A DNA stretch of 52,603 nt, from NCBI GenBank assembly GCA_944392135.1, contig CALXVQ010000004.1, positions 1-52,603 on the forward strand, in the 5' to 3' direction. The notes beneath the pieces were generated by a model. That model saw nothing but the letters and a program-made list of their open reading frames with translations, was not told where the DNA came from and made no database searches. The position numbers and the translations under genes were made by a program. Shown in pieces: positions 7,864 to 17,468 of the stretch. Within the stretch, counting starts at the first letter, position 1. Each line of letters starts with the position of its first letter. This DNA is from an uncultured Rickettsiales bacterium (GTDB taxonomy: Bacteria > Pseudomonadota > Alphaproteobacteria > Rickettsiales > UBA1997).

Positions 7864-10824
7864 TTAATACATTAATAAATTTCTTAACGAACCAGGCAAA
7901 ATAGTTGATAATTTATTAATATTTATTTTCAGTTCTTCATCTTTATTTTTTATAATTTCAAATTTAACAGCAAATAAACCACCATTCTTTTGTCCAAATA
8001 TAACATTACTAATCAATGGAATTTTATTAATACCAAATAAGCCATTAATAATACCAACCGGTACAAACAATCCTTCAATATCAATTGTGCCATTATCTAT
8101 ATTAATAGGACCAGATAATAGTATTTGAAAACTTGTATATTTACCCCTTGCTATTATATCTTCTAGATTAAGTATATTATTAGAATATGAAAAATTACCA
8201 GTCATTTTAGTAAAATTAATACCTTTATTTTTATCTAAATCTTTTTTAATATCTTTAAAATCTTCACTTTCCTTCACATCTTCGGAAACATTAGCTTTAA
8301 TATTATTATCTGGTACAATACTAAAACCATTGTTTAATTCCATATTACCAATAAATTTATTATTATTTTCTTTAAATTCTATATAACCATCTCCATTTTT
8401 TAATATCTCTGTTGCATTAGCGCTTGATAGTATTTCACCAAAATTATTGGAAGAAATTTTATAATTATTTTGTCCTTTATCTAACATTAATTGAATATAA
8501 CTTTTTTTATTAGTTTTTGCATAAAATTCCAAGATATCAAACTTATCGTCTTTTATAATAAACATTAAGGTTGGTTTATACAATTTTTTATCATTCGCAA
8601 AATCAAAATATTCAAGATCAGCTTTTATAACTAATTCATTTTTTATAGTATTTTTTGATGTATTTTTATTAATATCTTTTTTAATATTTTTATTTTTTTT
8701 ATTACTTAATTGCACTTTTTGCAATCTATCAATTATATTGGCATAATTTATATTTTTACCACGAATTATAAGATTATTAAAAATTTTATCTTTTATTGTA
8801 TAAGAATTATAAAAAACATTAAAATTAGAGTTATTATAATTTACATCTGTGAAAGAAATTTCATATTCATTTTTATCAAAATCTATATAACCTTTTGTGT
8901 CAAAAGTAATATAACTTGCTTGTGGAGTAAATTTTGTAATATTTACCATATTATCATTTACCAATTCTGCACTATAATCAATAACTAATTTTTTCTTTGC
9001 TTCTTTTACAATATTTAGTGGTAAAAATACTAATTCACTATTTGTTAAATTAATTTGTCCTAAAAATTTGCCACTATATTGCTTTTTAATAAAAGATATT
9101 AATATATTAGCGGAATTTTGAAAAATTAAATACGGTTTATTTAATAAATTACAATTAGCAGATATAAATACTTTATTAAAATCAAGATCATCAATTAGTG
9201 GTACCTTTATTTGTAATTTTGTATTTGTATAATAGTCCTGTATAACATTATTTACACTAGTTTTAATTAATTGAGCTTCACTTTTATCTATATGTATAAA
9301 TAAATCAGCAAAAGGACCCTTGATATTAGCTTTGATATCAAGTTCTGGAATTTTTGTATTAAAATTCATAAAAATATTTCCACTATTGATTTTGGAACTT
9401 AGAACATTAGCACTATTAATTTTAATATTCATATTGTTTTCTGTAAAAATAGCTGTGCCATTAATATTAGTAATTTTAGGAAAATAATTATCATAATTTA
9501 ATGATGTATTATTAAGTTCTATTTTTGAATATATTTTTTGTAAACCGGAATCTTTTTCATTATTATTAAAAAATTTCATATTTATATTTGCAGAAGCCGA
9601 AGGGGAAGTGCCACTTATAATATGTTCAAGTACCCAAGGTCTAATTTCTTCTTCTTGTCCTAAATTTTTAGGCCACAATTTTCTTAAATTTTTAAAATTT
9701 AAATTTTTTGTCTTAAAAATAAGATCTAGATTATTATAATTTTGATGAGATTTAAAAAATAAACTCATAAAAAAATCCATATTATCAATTTTTGTTGTAA
9801 GAGAATCAATAGCAAATTCTTTAAAATTATTTTTAAATGAAAAAGATAAATCTAAATTATTAAATAAAATTTTTTCCTCAAAGAATTCTTTTAAGTAAAA
9901 ACTTCCAGTGGTAGAAAATAAATTAATATTACCAGAAGTAAAATTAAAATCCTCATCCATAGATACATTAAAATTTAAATTTAAACTTAAATCAATATTA
10001 TTTATATATTCATATATTGTTTGATTATTTTTAGATAATTTTTTAAAATGTTTAATATCAATATTATATAATTTTAAATTACAAATTTTTCCATTTTCAT
10101 TATCACAAACAAGTTCTAATCTTGAAAGATCTTGTGTATTGTTAAATTTAAAATTAAATGATTGATTTATTATAAAATTATCATTTAATAAATTTATATT
10201 AGATTTAACTTTATAAAAATTTATAGTTGATTCTTTAACATTATTTTTTATAAAATTTACAGTTAATTTGTTTAACTGAAATTCTTGTATAAGAAAGCTA
10301 TGTTGAGTTGATGATGTTATTTTATTTTGTAGTGTTTTTAAGAAAACTTTATAATCAAAATCTTCATTATTATTTTTTTGTAAAATAACTTCTTTATCAT
10401 CATTTTTATAAAGATTTATATTTGAATTAGTAAAAATGATTTTTTTAACATTAATTTCTCCATTTAATAGTTTGCCGAAATCAATATTTAAAAGTATTTC
10501 ATTTGTAAAGAAATCAATATTATCTGTTTTTACAGAAAAATTATCAATGTTATAAACTAAATCAAAATTTTCATTAAATTTTAAAAATGATGTTTCTGGA
10601 TTGTAATTGAAATCAATATTTTCAATCTTGTTAAGTTTTTCTATTATATAATTATTTATTATTCTAACTTTTCTAGGCTTAGTAGATAATAATACAATAA
10701 AAAATATAAAGCACACCAACAATAAAAATATAATTATTGTTGTTATCTTAAATAATAAGAAAAATAAATTTCTTATTTTTAAAAAATGTTTTAGTTTATA
10801 AAAACTTATTGTATTACTTGGCAT
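7864..10824 (-). CDS. AsmA/YhdP-like envelope protein (DUF3971-type)
   Basis: 986 residues. A single N-terminal membrane anchor at about residues 18-48 (LFFLLFKITTIIIFLLLV) is followed by a very long beta-strand-rich, Asn/Lys-rich region. The last ~120 residues carry the AsmA-like C-terminal signature: FTKMTGNFSYSNNILNLEDI, LLSGPINIDNGTIDIEG, FVPVGIINGLFGINKIPLIS, GGLFAVKFEI. YhdP/TamB/AsmA-like proteins are thought to bridge the periplasm as hydrophobic grooves moving phospholipid to the outer membrane. The size and C-terminus are closest to the DUF3971 proteins found in Rickettsiales. It lies between the efflux-operon terminator and HU, with about 65 bases to HU. Confidence 0.82.
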   Translation of the reverse strand: MPSNTISFYKLKHFLKIRNLFFLLFKITTIIIFLLLVCFIFFIVLLSTKPRKVRIINNYIIEKLNKIENIDFNYNPETSFLKFNENFDLVYNIDNFSVKTDNIDFFTNEILLNIDFGKLLNGEINVKKIIFTNSNINLYKNDDKEVILQKNNNEDFDYKVFLKTLQNKITSSTQHSFLIQEFQLNKLTVNFIKNNVKESTINFYKVKSNINLLNDNFIINQSFNFKFNNTQDLSRLELVCDNENGKICNLKLYNIDIKHFKKLSKNNQTIYEYINNIDLSLNLNFNVSMDEDFNFTSGNINLFSTTGSFYLKEFFEEKILFNNLDLSFSFKNNFKEFAIDSLTTKIDNMDFFMSLFFKSHQNYNNLDLIFKTKNLNFKNLRKLWPKNLGQEEEIRPWVLEHIISGTSPSASANINMKFFNNNEKDSGLQKIYSKIELNNTSLNYDNYFPKITNINGTAIFTENNMNIKINSANVLSSKINSGNIFMNFNTKIPELDIKANIKGPFADLFIHIDKSEAQLIKTSVNNVIQDYYTNTKLQIKVPLIDDLDFNKVFISANCNLLNKPYLIFQNSANILISFIKKQYSGKFLGQINLTNSELVFLPLNIVKEAKKKLVIDYSAELVNDNMVNITKFTPQASYITFDTKGYIDFDKNEYEISFTDVNYNNSNFNVFYNSYTIKDKIFNNLIIRGKNINYANIIDRLQKVQLSNKKNKNIKKDINKNTSKNTIKNELVIKADLEYFDFANDKKLYKPTLMFIIKDDKFDILEFYAKTNKKSYIQLMLDKGQNNYKISSNNFGEILSSANATEILKNGDGYIEFKENNNKFIGNMELNNGFSIVPDNNIKANVSEDVKESEDFKDIKKDLDKNKGINFTKMTGNFSYSNNILNLEDIIARGKYTSFQILLSGPINIDNGTIDIEGLFVPVGIINGLFGINKIPLISNVIFGQKNGGLFAVKFEIIKNKDEELKININKLSTILPGSLRNLLMY

Positions 10825-10904
10825 GTTATTATAATTAATATTTAAATATTTTTTATGATTTTAATTATTTAAAATCAATAAAAATTTAATAAATTTTAAT
10901 ACAT

Positions 10905-10936
10905 ACAAAAAGCAGTAATTTTGTATTACTGCTTAC
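10905..10936 (-). terminator. Terminator of the marR-macAB-tolC operon
   Basis: Arms AGCAGTAA (10911-10918) and TTACTGCT (10926-10933) with a 7-nt loop; A5 at the left is the U-run for minus-strand transcription. It lies 25 bases after the outer-membrane efflux gene. Confidence 0.8.
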
Positions 10937-10959
10937 GATATGAAAAAATTATTATTATT

Positions 10960-12393
10960 TTACTCATCAACCACAACTTCATCACTCTCTTTTAATTCAT
11001 ATTTACCATTTAAGGCTTTATAAATTAAATTCTCATACTTTATATATTGATATTTGTTCTGTATTAACTCTATTTTTGATGAATTTTCAGTATTTATTTG
11101 TGATAATAAATCTTTTAATTCAACTTTTCCAAGATTATATCTATCTTGATAATATTGTGTCATTTTTTCACTATCAGCATATTTTTTTGCAGAATTATCA
11201 TATATACTTTCAGCATTGCTATAAGCTGTATAATAATAAGCAACTTCGTTTACTGCTAAATTAATAGAATCTTTAAAATCAACTAATGAAGATTGATATT
11301 CAATCTCACTTATTTTTACATTACTCCAAACATTATTCCAATCTAAAAAAGGTAAATCTATTCCTACACTTCCTAATATAAATGGGAATTCAAAAGTATT
11401 TCTAGCTTTTTCAGCAGAGGAATTAATAATGCCATTAATACTAATACTTGGATACCAACTTTTTTCTTCGGCTTTTAAATTTTTAAATGATTTTTCTAAT
11501 CTATATTGACTAGCTTGTAAATCTGGCCTATTTGACAATACAGATACAGGAATATCTAAATCAACACCAATATTTTTCATTGATATTAAATCATAATTTT
11601 TAATACTTAATGTATCTTCTGGTTTGAGATTTAATAAATTTCTCAATGTTTGTTCGTTTTCAGCTAATGTTGTATTTAAACTTATCAAATCACTTTCAGC
11701 AGTTTTTACATTTTGTTGTACTTGTAATAATTCATAGTTGTCAATACTTCCATTATCATATTTAGCTTGTGTGATTTCTAATATTTTTTTATAATTATTT
11801 AATGTATTTTCTTTTATACTTATTGAATCTTTTAAATAAACAATATTATAATATAAATCTATAACATTATTTATCAAAGATAATTTTGCAGTTTCCCTAT
11901 CCATAATTGTTGCTTGATATTCAAACTCTTGTGCACTAACAGAATTTCTAATCTTTCCATATAAGTCAATTTCATAACTTATGCCGAATTCGCCAGAAAA
12001 ACTATTAGCAAACTCATCATGTTCAAAGATATTTCTAGAACTTGAAGCACCAAGATTACCACTTAAAGTTGGAAATAAGGATGTTTTTGAAGATCTTAAT
12101 TTATATAATTGCGTGTTTACATTTAAACCAGCTTTAATATAATCAGGATTATTTTTTAAGGCTAAATCTATTAAATTATTTAGTTCTTCATTATTATATT
12201 CTTTCCACCATTCATTATTTGCAATATATTCTTTAACTTCTTCTTCAATAACTTCACTTCCCTCTATGTTTGTTGTATTTACATTTTTGTTATTATAATT
12301 CAATTCTTCTGTTAAATCTAATGGCTTATATTTACCAGATACACAACCAAATGTTAAGCATAGGGATGTTAAAAATAATATTTTGTTTTTCAT
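10960..12393 (-). CDS. Outer-membrane efflux lipoprotein, NodT/TolC family
   Basis: 477 residues. The N-terminus (MKNKILFLTSLCLTFGC) has a lipobox-like TFGC, so Cys17 is probably lipidated as in NodT/OprM-type channels. Two outer-membrane-efflux repeats are visible: NNPDYIKAGLNVNTQLYKLRSSKTSLFP in the first half and LSNRPDLQASQYRLEKSFKNLKAEEKSWYPS in the second, each with long helical hairpins (NYELLQVQQNVKTAESDLISL; DRYNLGKVELKDLLS). It is the last gene of the operon, 27 bases after macB, and is expected to be the exit duct for MacAB. Confidence 0.92.
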   Translation of the reverse strand: MKNKILFLTSLCLTFGCVSGKYKPLDLTEELNYNNKNVNTTNIEGSEVIEEEVKEYIANNEWWKEYNNEELNNLIDLALKNNPDYIKAGLNVNTQLYKLRSSKTSLFPTLSGNLGASSSRNIFEHDEFANSFSGEFGISYEIDLYGKIRNSVSAQEFEYQATIMDRETAKLSLINNVIDLYYNIVYLKDSISIKENTLNNYKKILEITQAKYDNGSIDNYELLQVQQNVKTAESDLISLNTTLAENEQTLRNLLNLKPEDTLSIKNYDLISMKNIGVDLDIPVSVLSNRPDLQASQYRLEKSFKNLKAEEKSWYPSISINGIINSSAEKARNTFEFPFILGSVGIDLPFLDWNNVWSNVKISEIEYQSSLVDFKDSINLAVNEVAYYYTAYSNAESIYDNSAKKYADSEKMTQYYQDRYNLGKVELKDLLSQINTENSSKIELIQNKYQYIKYENLIYKALNGKYELKESDEVVVDE

Positions 12394-12420
12394 AAATTAC
12401 TCCATTTTATTTTTTATTAA

Positions 12421-14364
12421 TTATTCTCTCGCCAAAGCATCTATTGGGTTTAAGTTAGAAGCATTCTTTGCAGGCATATAACCGAAAATAACACCTATCG
12501 CAGTAGAGCAAAGCAATGCTAAAACAATTGAACCACCAGAAAAAAGCATATTAAAATCAGTAGATAACATATTAAATGTAATACCAATTGATACTGATAA
12601 TATTATACCTAATATACCACCTATCATACATATTAATATAGCTTCTATCAAGAATTGTTCTAGAATATTATGTTGTTTAGCACCAATAGCCATTCTTATA
12701 CCAATTTCTTTTGTTCTTTCTGTAACAGAAACTAGCATTATATTCATAACACCAATACCACCAACTATTAAAGAAATAATTGCTATACAAGAAATCATTA
12801 ATTTCATAGTATTAGTAGTCTCTTCTATTGTTTGTTTAATACTATCACTATTAATCATAAAAAAATCTTTTTTTCTATGAGAAGCTGTAAGTATTTTTTC
12901 AATACTATCTTCTGCAACTTGTGAATTAACAAAATCAGAAACTTTTACAGTAATAGAATTAATATCGTTAGTACCTGTAATTTTTCTCATTGTTGTTGTA
13001 TATGGTGAATACAGTGTAATTGTCTCCGACATAGGGCCTGTATTTTTATCTTTTTCCAATACACCAACAATTTTTAAAGGTTTTTTATTGAAAATAATGA
13101 TTTTACCAATTGGGTTAGGATCGTTTGCAAATAATTCTTTTCTAGCATTATCATCTATAACGACAACAGAAGCAACAGTATCAACTTCTTCTTCTGTAAA
13201 AGGTCTTCCCATAGCAAAAGTTTTACCGAAAACATCAAAGTATTGATAACCAACACCTCTTAAACTAGCGGATGCAGAATAGTTGCCATATAATAAATTA
13301 GCAGCAGCTGACACATTAGGAGTTGCACTATCAATAAAACCTTGTTGAGCTAGATATTCTGAATCTGCAATCTTCAAACTTTTAATTTTCATGGATCTAC
13401 GATCACCAAAACCAGTACCAGGAAGTATTGTAATAGTATTGGTTCCCATTGCACTAATATTTTCCATAACTTTTGCTTGTGAACCATTACCTAATGCCAC
13501 AACAGAAACAACGGAAGTAATACCAATAATAATACCTAGCATTGTTAAAAGAGATCTCATTTTATGTGATAAAATAGCTTGAATTGACATTTTGAAAGCT
13601 TCAGAAAATCTATATTTAAGATAGCCCATTTTACTTCTTTTAATACCTTGTACTTCATCAACTAATTTATAAAATTCGTCAACTTTTCTAGTATCTGATA
13701 AAACTTCTCCATCTTTAATTTCAATGATTCTACTAGCTTGTGAAGCAATTTTTTTATCATGAGTAACAAGAATTATAGTGTGGCCCTTTTTATAAAGATC
13801 TTTTATAATATCCATAACCATTTCACCACTTTTAGAGTCTAATGCCCCTGTTGGTTCATCAGCAAGAATGATTTCACCACCATTCATTAAAGCTCTGGCT
13901 ATACTAACTCTTTGTTGTTGTCCTCCGGAAAGCTCACTAGGTTTATTTTTTAATCTATTTCCTAACTCTAAATTTTCTAAAATTTTTGTAGCTCTTGCTG
14001 TTCTACTTGTATAATCAAGTCCTGAATATACAGCAGGTAAAGCAGCATTGTCAACAGCATCTAAATTGCTTAATAAATTATATCTTTGAAATATAAAACC
14101 AAAAGTTCTACATCTCATCTCGGCCAATAAATCCTTTTCCATATGAGCTACATTTATACCATTAATTGTGTATGTTCCGGATGATGGACTATCTAAACAA
14201 CCAATAATATTCATTAATGTTGATTTTCCAGAACCTGACTGACCGATTATAGCAACAAAATCTCCTTTTTCTATTGAAATATTAATGTTTTTCAATACAT
14301 GAAGTTTATTTTCTCCATTGCCATAATATTTATTTATATCTTTTAATTCAAGAATAGTAGTCAT
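12421..14364 (-). CDS. macB: MacB-type ABC transporter (ATPase-permease fusion)
   Basis: 647 residues, matching MacB. The N-terminal ATPase has Walker A GQSGSGKST at residues 41-49, signature LSGGQQQRVSIARAL, Walker B IILADEPTGALD and the switch His in ILVTHDKK. After a short linker there is a TM segment (LLTMLGIIIGITSVVSVVAL), a large periplasmic MacB_PCD domain (~290-510), and three C-terminal TM helices including the FtsX-type MLVSVTERTKEIGIRMAIGA motif. The dimer drives transport of macrolides, peptides or heme-like compounds through MacA and an outer-membrane duct. It starts 6 bases downstream of macA. Confidence 0.95.
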   Translation of the reverse strand: MTTILELKDINKYYGNGENKLHVLKNINISIEKGDFVAIIGQSGSGKSTLMNIIGCLDSPSSGTYTINGINVAHMEKDLLAEMRCRTFGFIFQRYNLLSNLDAVDNAALPAVYSGLDYTSRTARATKILENLELGNRLKNKPSELSGGQQQRVSIARALMNGGEIILADEPTGALDSKSGEMVMDIIKDLYKKGHTIILVTHDKKIASQASRIIEIKDGEVLSDTRKVDEFYKLVDEVQGIKRSKMGYLKYRFSEAFKMSIQAILSHKMRSLLTMLGIIIGITSVVSVVALGNGSQAKVMENISAMGTNTITILPGTGFGDRRSMKIKSLKIADSEYLAQQGFIDSATPNVSAAANLLYGNYSASASLRGVGYQYFDVFGKTFAMGRPFTEEEVDTVASVVVIDDNARKELFANDPNPIGKIIIFNKKPLKIVGVLEKDKNTGPMSETITLYSPYTTTMRKITGTNDINSITVKVSDFVNSQVAEDSIEKILTASHRKKDFFMINSDSIKQTIEETTNTMKLMISCIAIISLIVGGIGVMNIMLVSVTERTKEIGIRMAIGAKQHNILEQFLIEAILICMIGGILGIILSVSIGITFNMLSTDFNMLFSGGSIVLALLCSTAIGVIFGYMPAKNASNLNPIDALARE

Positions 14365-14370
14365 AATTAA

Positions 14371-15558
14371 TTACCTTCTAGCAAATTTATTTACTTTTTC
14401 ATTAATTTCTTCGCTTGATAATGAAGACAATACAACTTCCTCGCCTTCGCTAACCCCACTTTTTACTTCTAAGGTAGTACTATTAGCTATACCTGGTTCT
14501 ATCTTTCGTTCCTCTACTTCATTATCATCCTTTAAGATTTTTACATATAAATCCTCACCTTTTCTATAAACAGCCATAGTAGGAACTGTTAAAACATCAT
14601 ATGCACTATCAATATATATTGTGTTTTCAGTAGTCATACCTATTCTCAATTTTTCATCGTCATTAGGTATTTGTAATCTTCCATAATAATATACAGCTTC
14701 ATCAGAACCAACAACACCTGTATATTCACCATTTGTTAATAATGTTAAACCTGGATCAATTGATTTTAATGTTGTATCGTAAGTCTTATAACTTCCTAAA
14801 ATATTATAACTAACTTTTAAACCTGGTTTAATTTTTGTAACATCAGCTTCTGATATTTCCATTAAAATTTCCATTTTTGTTAAATCAGCTATTTGAACTA
14901 TTGTTGGTGTTGTCATTGCAGAATTTACTGTTTGTCCTTCTTCAACTGGAACAGAAACAATAGTACCATCAATAGGGGCTGAAATTCTTGTATATCCTAA
15001 ATTTGTTTCAGCTGTACTTAAACTAATTTCTGTTTGTTTTAGTAATGATTCAATTTGTGATAAATTAGATTTAGCAGTAGCATAAGCATTCTCAAAATCT
15101 TCTAATGATTCTTTTGAAATTGCATTACTTTTTATTAATTTTTTAGCTCTTTCATATTGTTGAGCTGCAACTTTAAAAGAAACTTTTGCAGATTGTAATT
15201 GAATTTTATAACTTTCTAATTTCGCTTTATTAATATCAACTTCATTTTGTTGAGTTGTGGAATCTATTTGAGCTATTAAATCGCCTTTTTTTACCTTTTG
15301 TCCCAATTCAACATATAGTTTTTGGATTTCACCTGAAACTTGGGCACCCACATCAACTAGTTCTTCTGCACCAATTTCACCAGTTGCACTAACTGTATTT
15401 TCAATATTTGCTCTTTCAACTTTTTGTGTCATGTAAACAATATCATTTTTAGGTTTAGAATATTTATAAATTCCATATATACCTAATAAAATAATTAAAA
15501 CATAAACTAATAATTTTTTCTTACTCATAGTTTTATTATTGTTATTTATCATACTCAT
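14371..15558 (-). CDS. macA: MacA-like periplasmic adaptor (HlyD/RND MFP family)
   Basis: 395 residues. An N-terminal TM anchor (KKLLVYVLIILLGIYGIYKY, about 14-33) is followed by a split biotinyl-lipoyl domain (VSGEIQKLYVELGQKVKKGD and ISAPIDGTIVSVPVEEGQTV), an alpha-helical hairpin between them (LESYKIQLQSAKVSFKVAAQ) and a beta-barrel/membrane-proximal domain to the end. It couples MacB to the TolC-like channel. Its ATG overlaps the marR stop in a TAATG arrangement, so the two are translationally coupled. Confidence 0.94.
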   Translation of the reverse strand: MSMINNNNKTMSKKKLLVYVLIILLGIYGIYKYSKPKNDIVYMTQKVERANIENTVSATGEIGAEELVDVGAQVSGEIQKLYVELGQKVKKGDLIAQIDSTTQQNEVDINKAKLESYKIQLQSAKVSFKVAAQQYERAKKLIKSNAISKESLEDFENAYATAKSNLSQIESLLKQTEISLSTAETNLGYTRISAPIDGTIVSVPVEEGQTVNSAMTTPTIVQIADLTKMEILMEISEADVTKIKPGLKVSYNILGSYKTYDTTLKSIDPGLTLLTNGEYTGVVGSDEAVYYYGRLQIPNDDEKLRIGMTTENTIYIDSAYDVLTVPTMAVYRKGEDLYVKILKDDNEVEERKIEPGIANSTTLEVKSGVSEGEEVVLSSLSSEEINEKVNKFARR

Positions 15559-16007
15559 TAAAAATATTCCTCCGTAATTTTATTAATAGTTTTTAAAGCC
15601 TCTCCAAACTTTTGTAAATCTTCTTCACTTAATTCTTTTAATAAATCAGTTAAAGTTTTCATAATTATTTTTTTTCTTTCTTCTAATAAATTGTCACCTT
15701 TTTTTGTAATTGAATAAAAAGTATTTCTTCTGTCCTTATCATCTATTTCTCTTTTAACATAACCATCTTTTTCTAAACTATTATACATCATACATAATGT
15801 TTGTCTAGATTCGGATACTTCTTCTGCTATGTCTTTTAATTTAGATTTACCCAAAAACTTTAAATCAACTAATGCCATCATTTTTTGTCTAGGCAAATCT
15901 TCATTAAAATGTGTTTGTTTTATAATTTTATTTCTTAAACGATTTGTAGCCTGCATTTGCTTATCGGCTTCAATTATAACTTCTTCCATATTCATATTTA
16001 AAATCAT
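15558..16007 (-). CDS. MarR-family transcriptional regulator
   Basis: 149 residues. The winged helix-turn-helix is visible at about 45-115: LVDLKFLGKSKLKDIAEEVS, SRQTLCMMYNSLEKDGYVKR as the recognition helix, and the wing DDKDRRNTFYSITKKGDNLL with the family DxRxxxxxLT-like signature. It is the first gene of the efflux operon and overlaps macA by one base, so it probably represses its own operon. Starts at 16007, 15995 or 15989 are all possible; the first leaves a leader of only about a dozen bases after the candidate promoter. Confidence 0.9.
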   Translation of the reverse strand: MILNMNMEEVIIEADKQMQATNRLRNKIIKQTHFNEDLPRQKMMALVDLKFLGKSKLKDIAEEVSESRQTLCMMYNSLEKDGYVKREIDDKDRRNTFYSITKKGDNLLEERKKIIMKTLTDLLKELSEEDLQKFGEALKTINKITEEYF

Positions 16008-16017
16008 TAAATATTTT

Positions 16018-16054
16018 AATAATTAAATTATTTAACAATTTTTTTAAATGTCAA
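16018..16054 (-). promoter_or_regulatory. Promoter and candidate MarR operator of the efflux operon
   Basis: On the minus strand, TTGACA (16049-16054), a 17-bp spacer and ATAATT (16026-16031). The 15-base palindrome AATAATTAAATTATT (16018-16032; 7-bp arms around one A) covers the -10 box and the likely start point. This is the position expected for autorepression by the MarR protein encoded next. The boxes are seen; the operator role is inferred. Confidence 0.55.
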
Positions 16055-16115
16055 GTAAAAAATAATAATAAAAATATAATATTTTTATTATTTATTTGAT
16101 TGTAGATATTACTAT

Positions 16116-16150
16116 AAAAGTACTATTTTTTAAAATTAAATAGTACTTTT
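16116..16150 (-). terminator. Terminator after tyrS
   Basis: Perfect 12-bp arms AAAAGTACTATT (16116-16127) and AATAGTACTTTT (16139-16150) around an 11-nt loop, 28 bases past the tyrS stop. The U-run is short, so strength is uncertain. Confidence 0.65.
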
Positions 16151-16178
16151 ATATATTATGTGATAAATCTTTTTAAAA

Positions 16179-17435
16179 TTATTTTATTAAAACTAAATAA
16201 TGTTTTTTCTTACCAAGCGACAATTTAAATTCTTTTAAACTTGATATATCTAAATTTTCATCTTCAAGTTTTTCATCATTAATTTTTACTCCACCACCTC
16301 TAATTAATTTTTTAGCTTCACCAAATGATGTAGTCAAATCTAAATTTTTGATTAATTGATATATCAATTTTTCATCGTTTTCTATTTTATATTCAAGTTT
16401 AGGTAAAGAATCTAATGAATTGTTTTCAAAAATACTTTGAGCTTGTTGCATTGCCTGTGTAGCTTTATCTTCGCCATGGCAAATTTTTGTAGCTTCAAAA
16501 GCTAATATTTTCTTGGCTTCATTAATATCTTTTTCTGCCATTATTTTAGAAATTTCATCAACACTTAAATCAGTGTATGTTTTTAAAAGTTTTTCAACAT
16601 CGGCATCATTGATGTTTCTAAAATATTGAAAATAATTGTATGGACTCAATAAATCTTCGTTTACCCATACAGCATTTCCTTCTGATTTTCCTAATTTTTT
16701 TCCATTGCTGTCAAGTAATAATGGAGTTGAAAAACCTAAAACTTCTGTTTTTTCACCTTCTTCAACTGCATTATTTACAAATTGTAATTTTCTGGTTAAT
16801 TCAACACCAGCACATACATTTCCCCATTGATCTGCACCACATAATTGTAAAGTACAATTATATGTCTTGTGTAAATGGTAAAAATCATATGCTTGAAGAA
16901 TCATATAATTAAATTCTAAAAAACTCATATGTTCTTCTTTTGATAATCTTTGTTTCACAGATTCAAAAGTAAGCATTCTATTTACTGAAATATGAGGAGC
17001 AATTTCTCTTAATAATTGTAAATAGTTTACATCTCCCCACCAGTCATTATTGTCAACTAAAATTGCATCAGTAGGACCATCACCAAATTTTATAAATTTT
17101 TCAATAGAGTGTTTAATTCCAACTTTATTATTTTTTAGAGCTTCTAAACTCATCATAGGTCTAGATTTATCTTTTCCACTAGGATCACCAATTTGTCCTG
17201 TTGCTCCACCTAATAAAATTATTGGTTTATTTCCACATTTTTGAAATAATCTAATCATCATTAATGAAAATAAATGGCCTACATGTAAAGAAGCACCTGT
17301 TGGATCTGTTCCCCAATAGGCAACAACCGGTTTTCCACTTGTTAATTGTTTGTCTAATTCTTCTATATTAGTACATTGATTTAAAAAGCCTCTTGCTTCA
17401 CATTCTTGCAAGAATTTTGATTTAAAGTTTGTCAT
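16179..17435 (-). CDS. tyrS: Tyrosyl-tRNA synthetase
   Basis: 418 residues, normal for the bacterial enzyme. The class I HIGH motif is HVGH (residues 51-54 in GASLHVGHLFSLMM) and KMSKS is KLGKSEGNAVW near residue 240. The tyrosine/tRNA recognition segments YWGTDPTG, QLCGADQWGN and YMILQAYDFYHL are intact. The C-terminal ~65 residues form an S4 RNA-binding domain (AKKLIRGGGVKINDEKL). An AGAGGTG ribosome binding site precedes the ATG. The gene starts 33 bases after the cyclophilin gene and may share its transcript. Confidence 0.96.
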   Translation of the reverse strand: MTNFKSKFLQECEARGFLNQCTNIEELDKQLTSGKPVVAYWGTDPTGASLHVGHLFSLMMIRLFQKCGNKPIILLGGATGQIGDPSGKDKSRPMMSLEALKNNKVGIKHSIEKFIKFGDGPTDAILVDNNDWWGDVNYLQLLREIAPHISVNRMLTFESVKQRLSKEEHMSFLEFNYMILQAYDFYHLHKTYNCTLQLCGADQWGNVCAGVELTRKLQFVNNAVEEGEKTEVLGFSTPLLLDSNGKKLGKSEGNAVWVNEDLLSPYNYFQYFRNINDADVEKLLKTYTDLSVDEISKIMAEKDINEAKKILAFEATKICHGEDKATQAMQQAQSIFENNSLDSLPKLEYKIENDEKLIYQLIKNLDLTTSFGEAKKLIRGGGVKINDEKLEDENLDISSLKEFKLSLGKKKHYLVLIK

Positions 17436-17468
17436 AGTGGCACCTCTTTCATTTTTAATATTACATGT

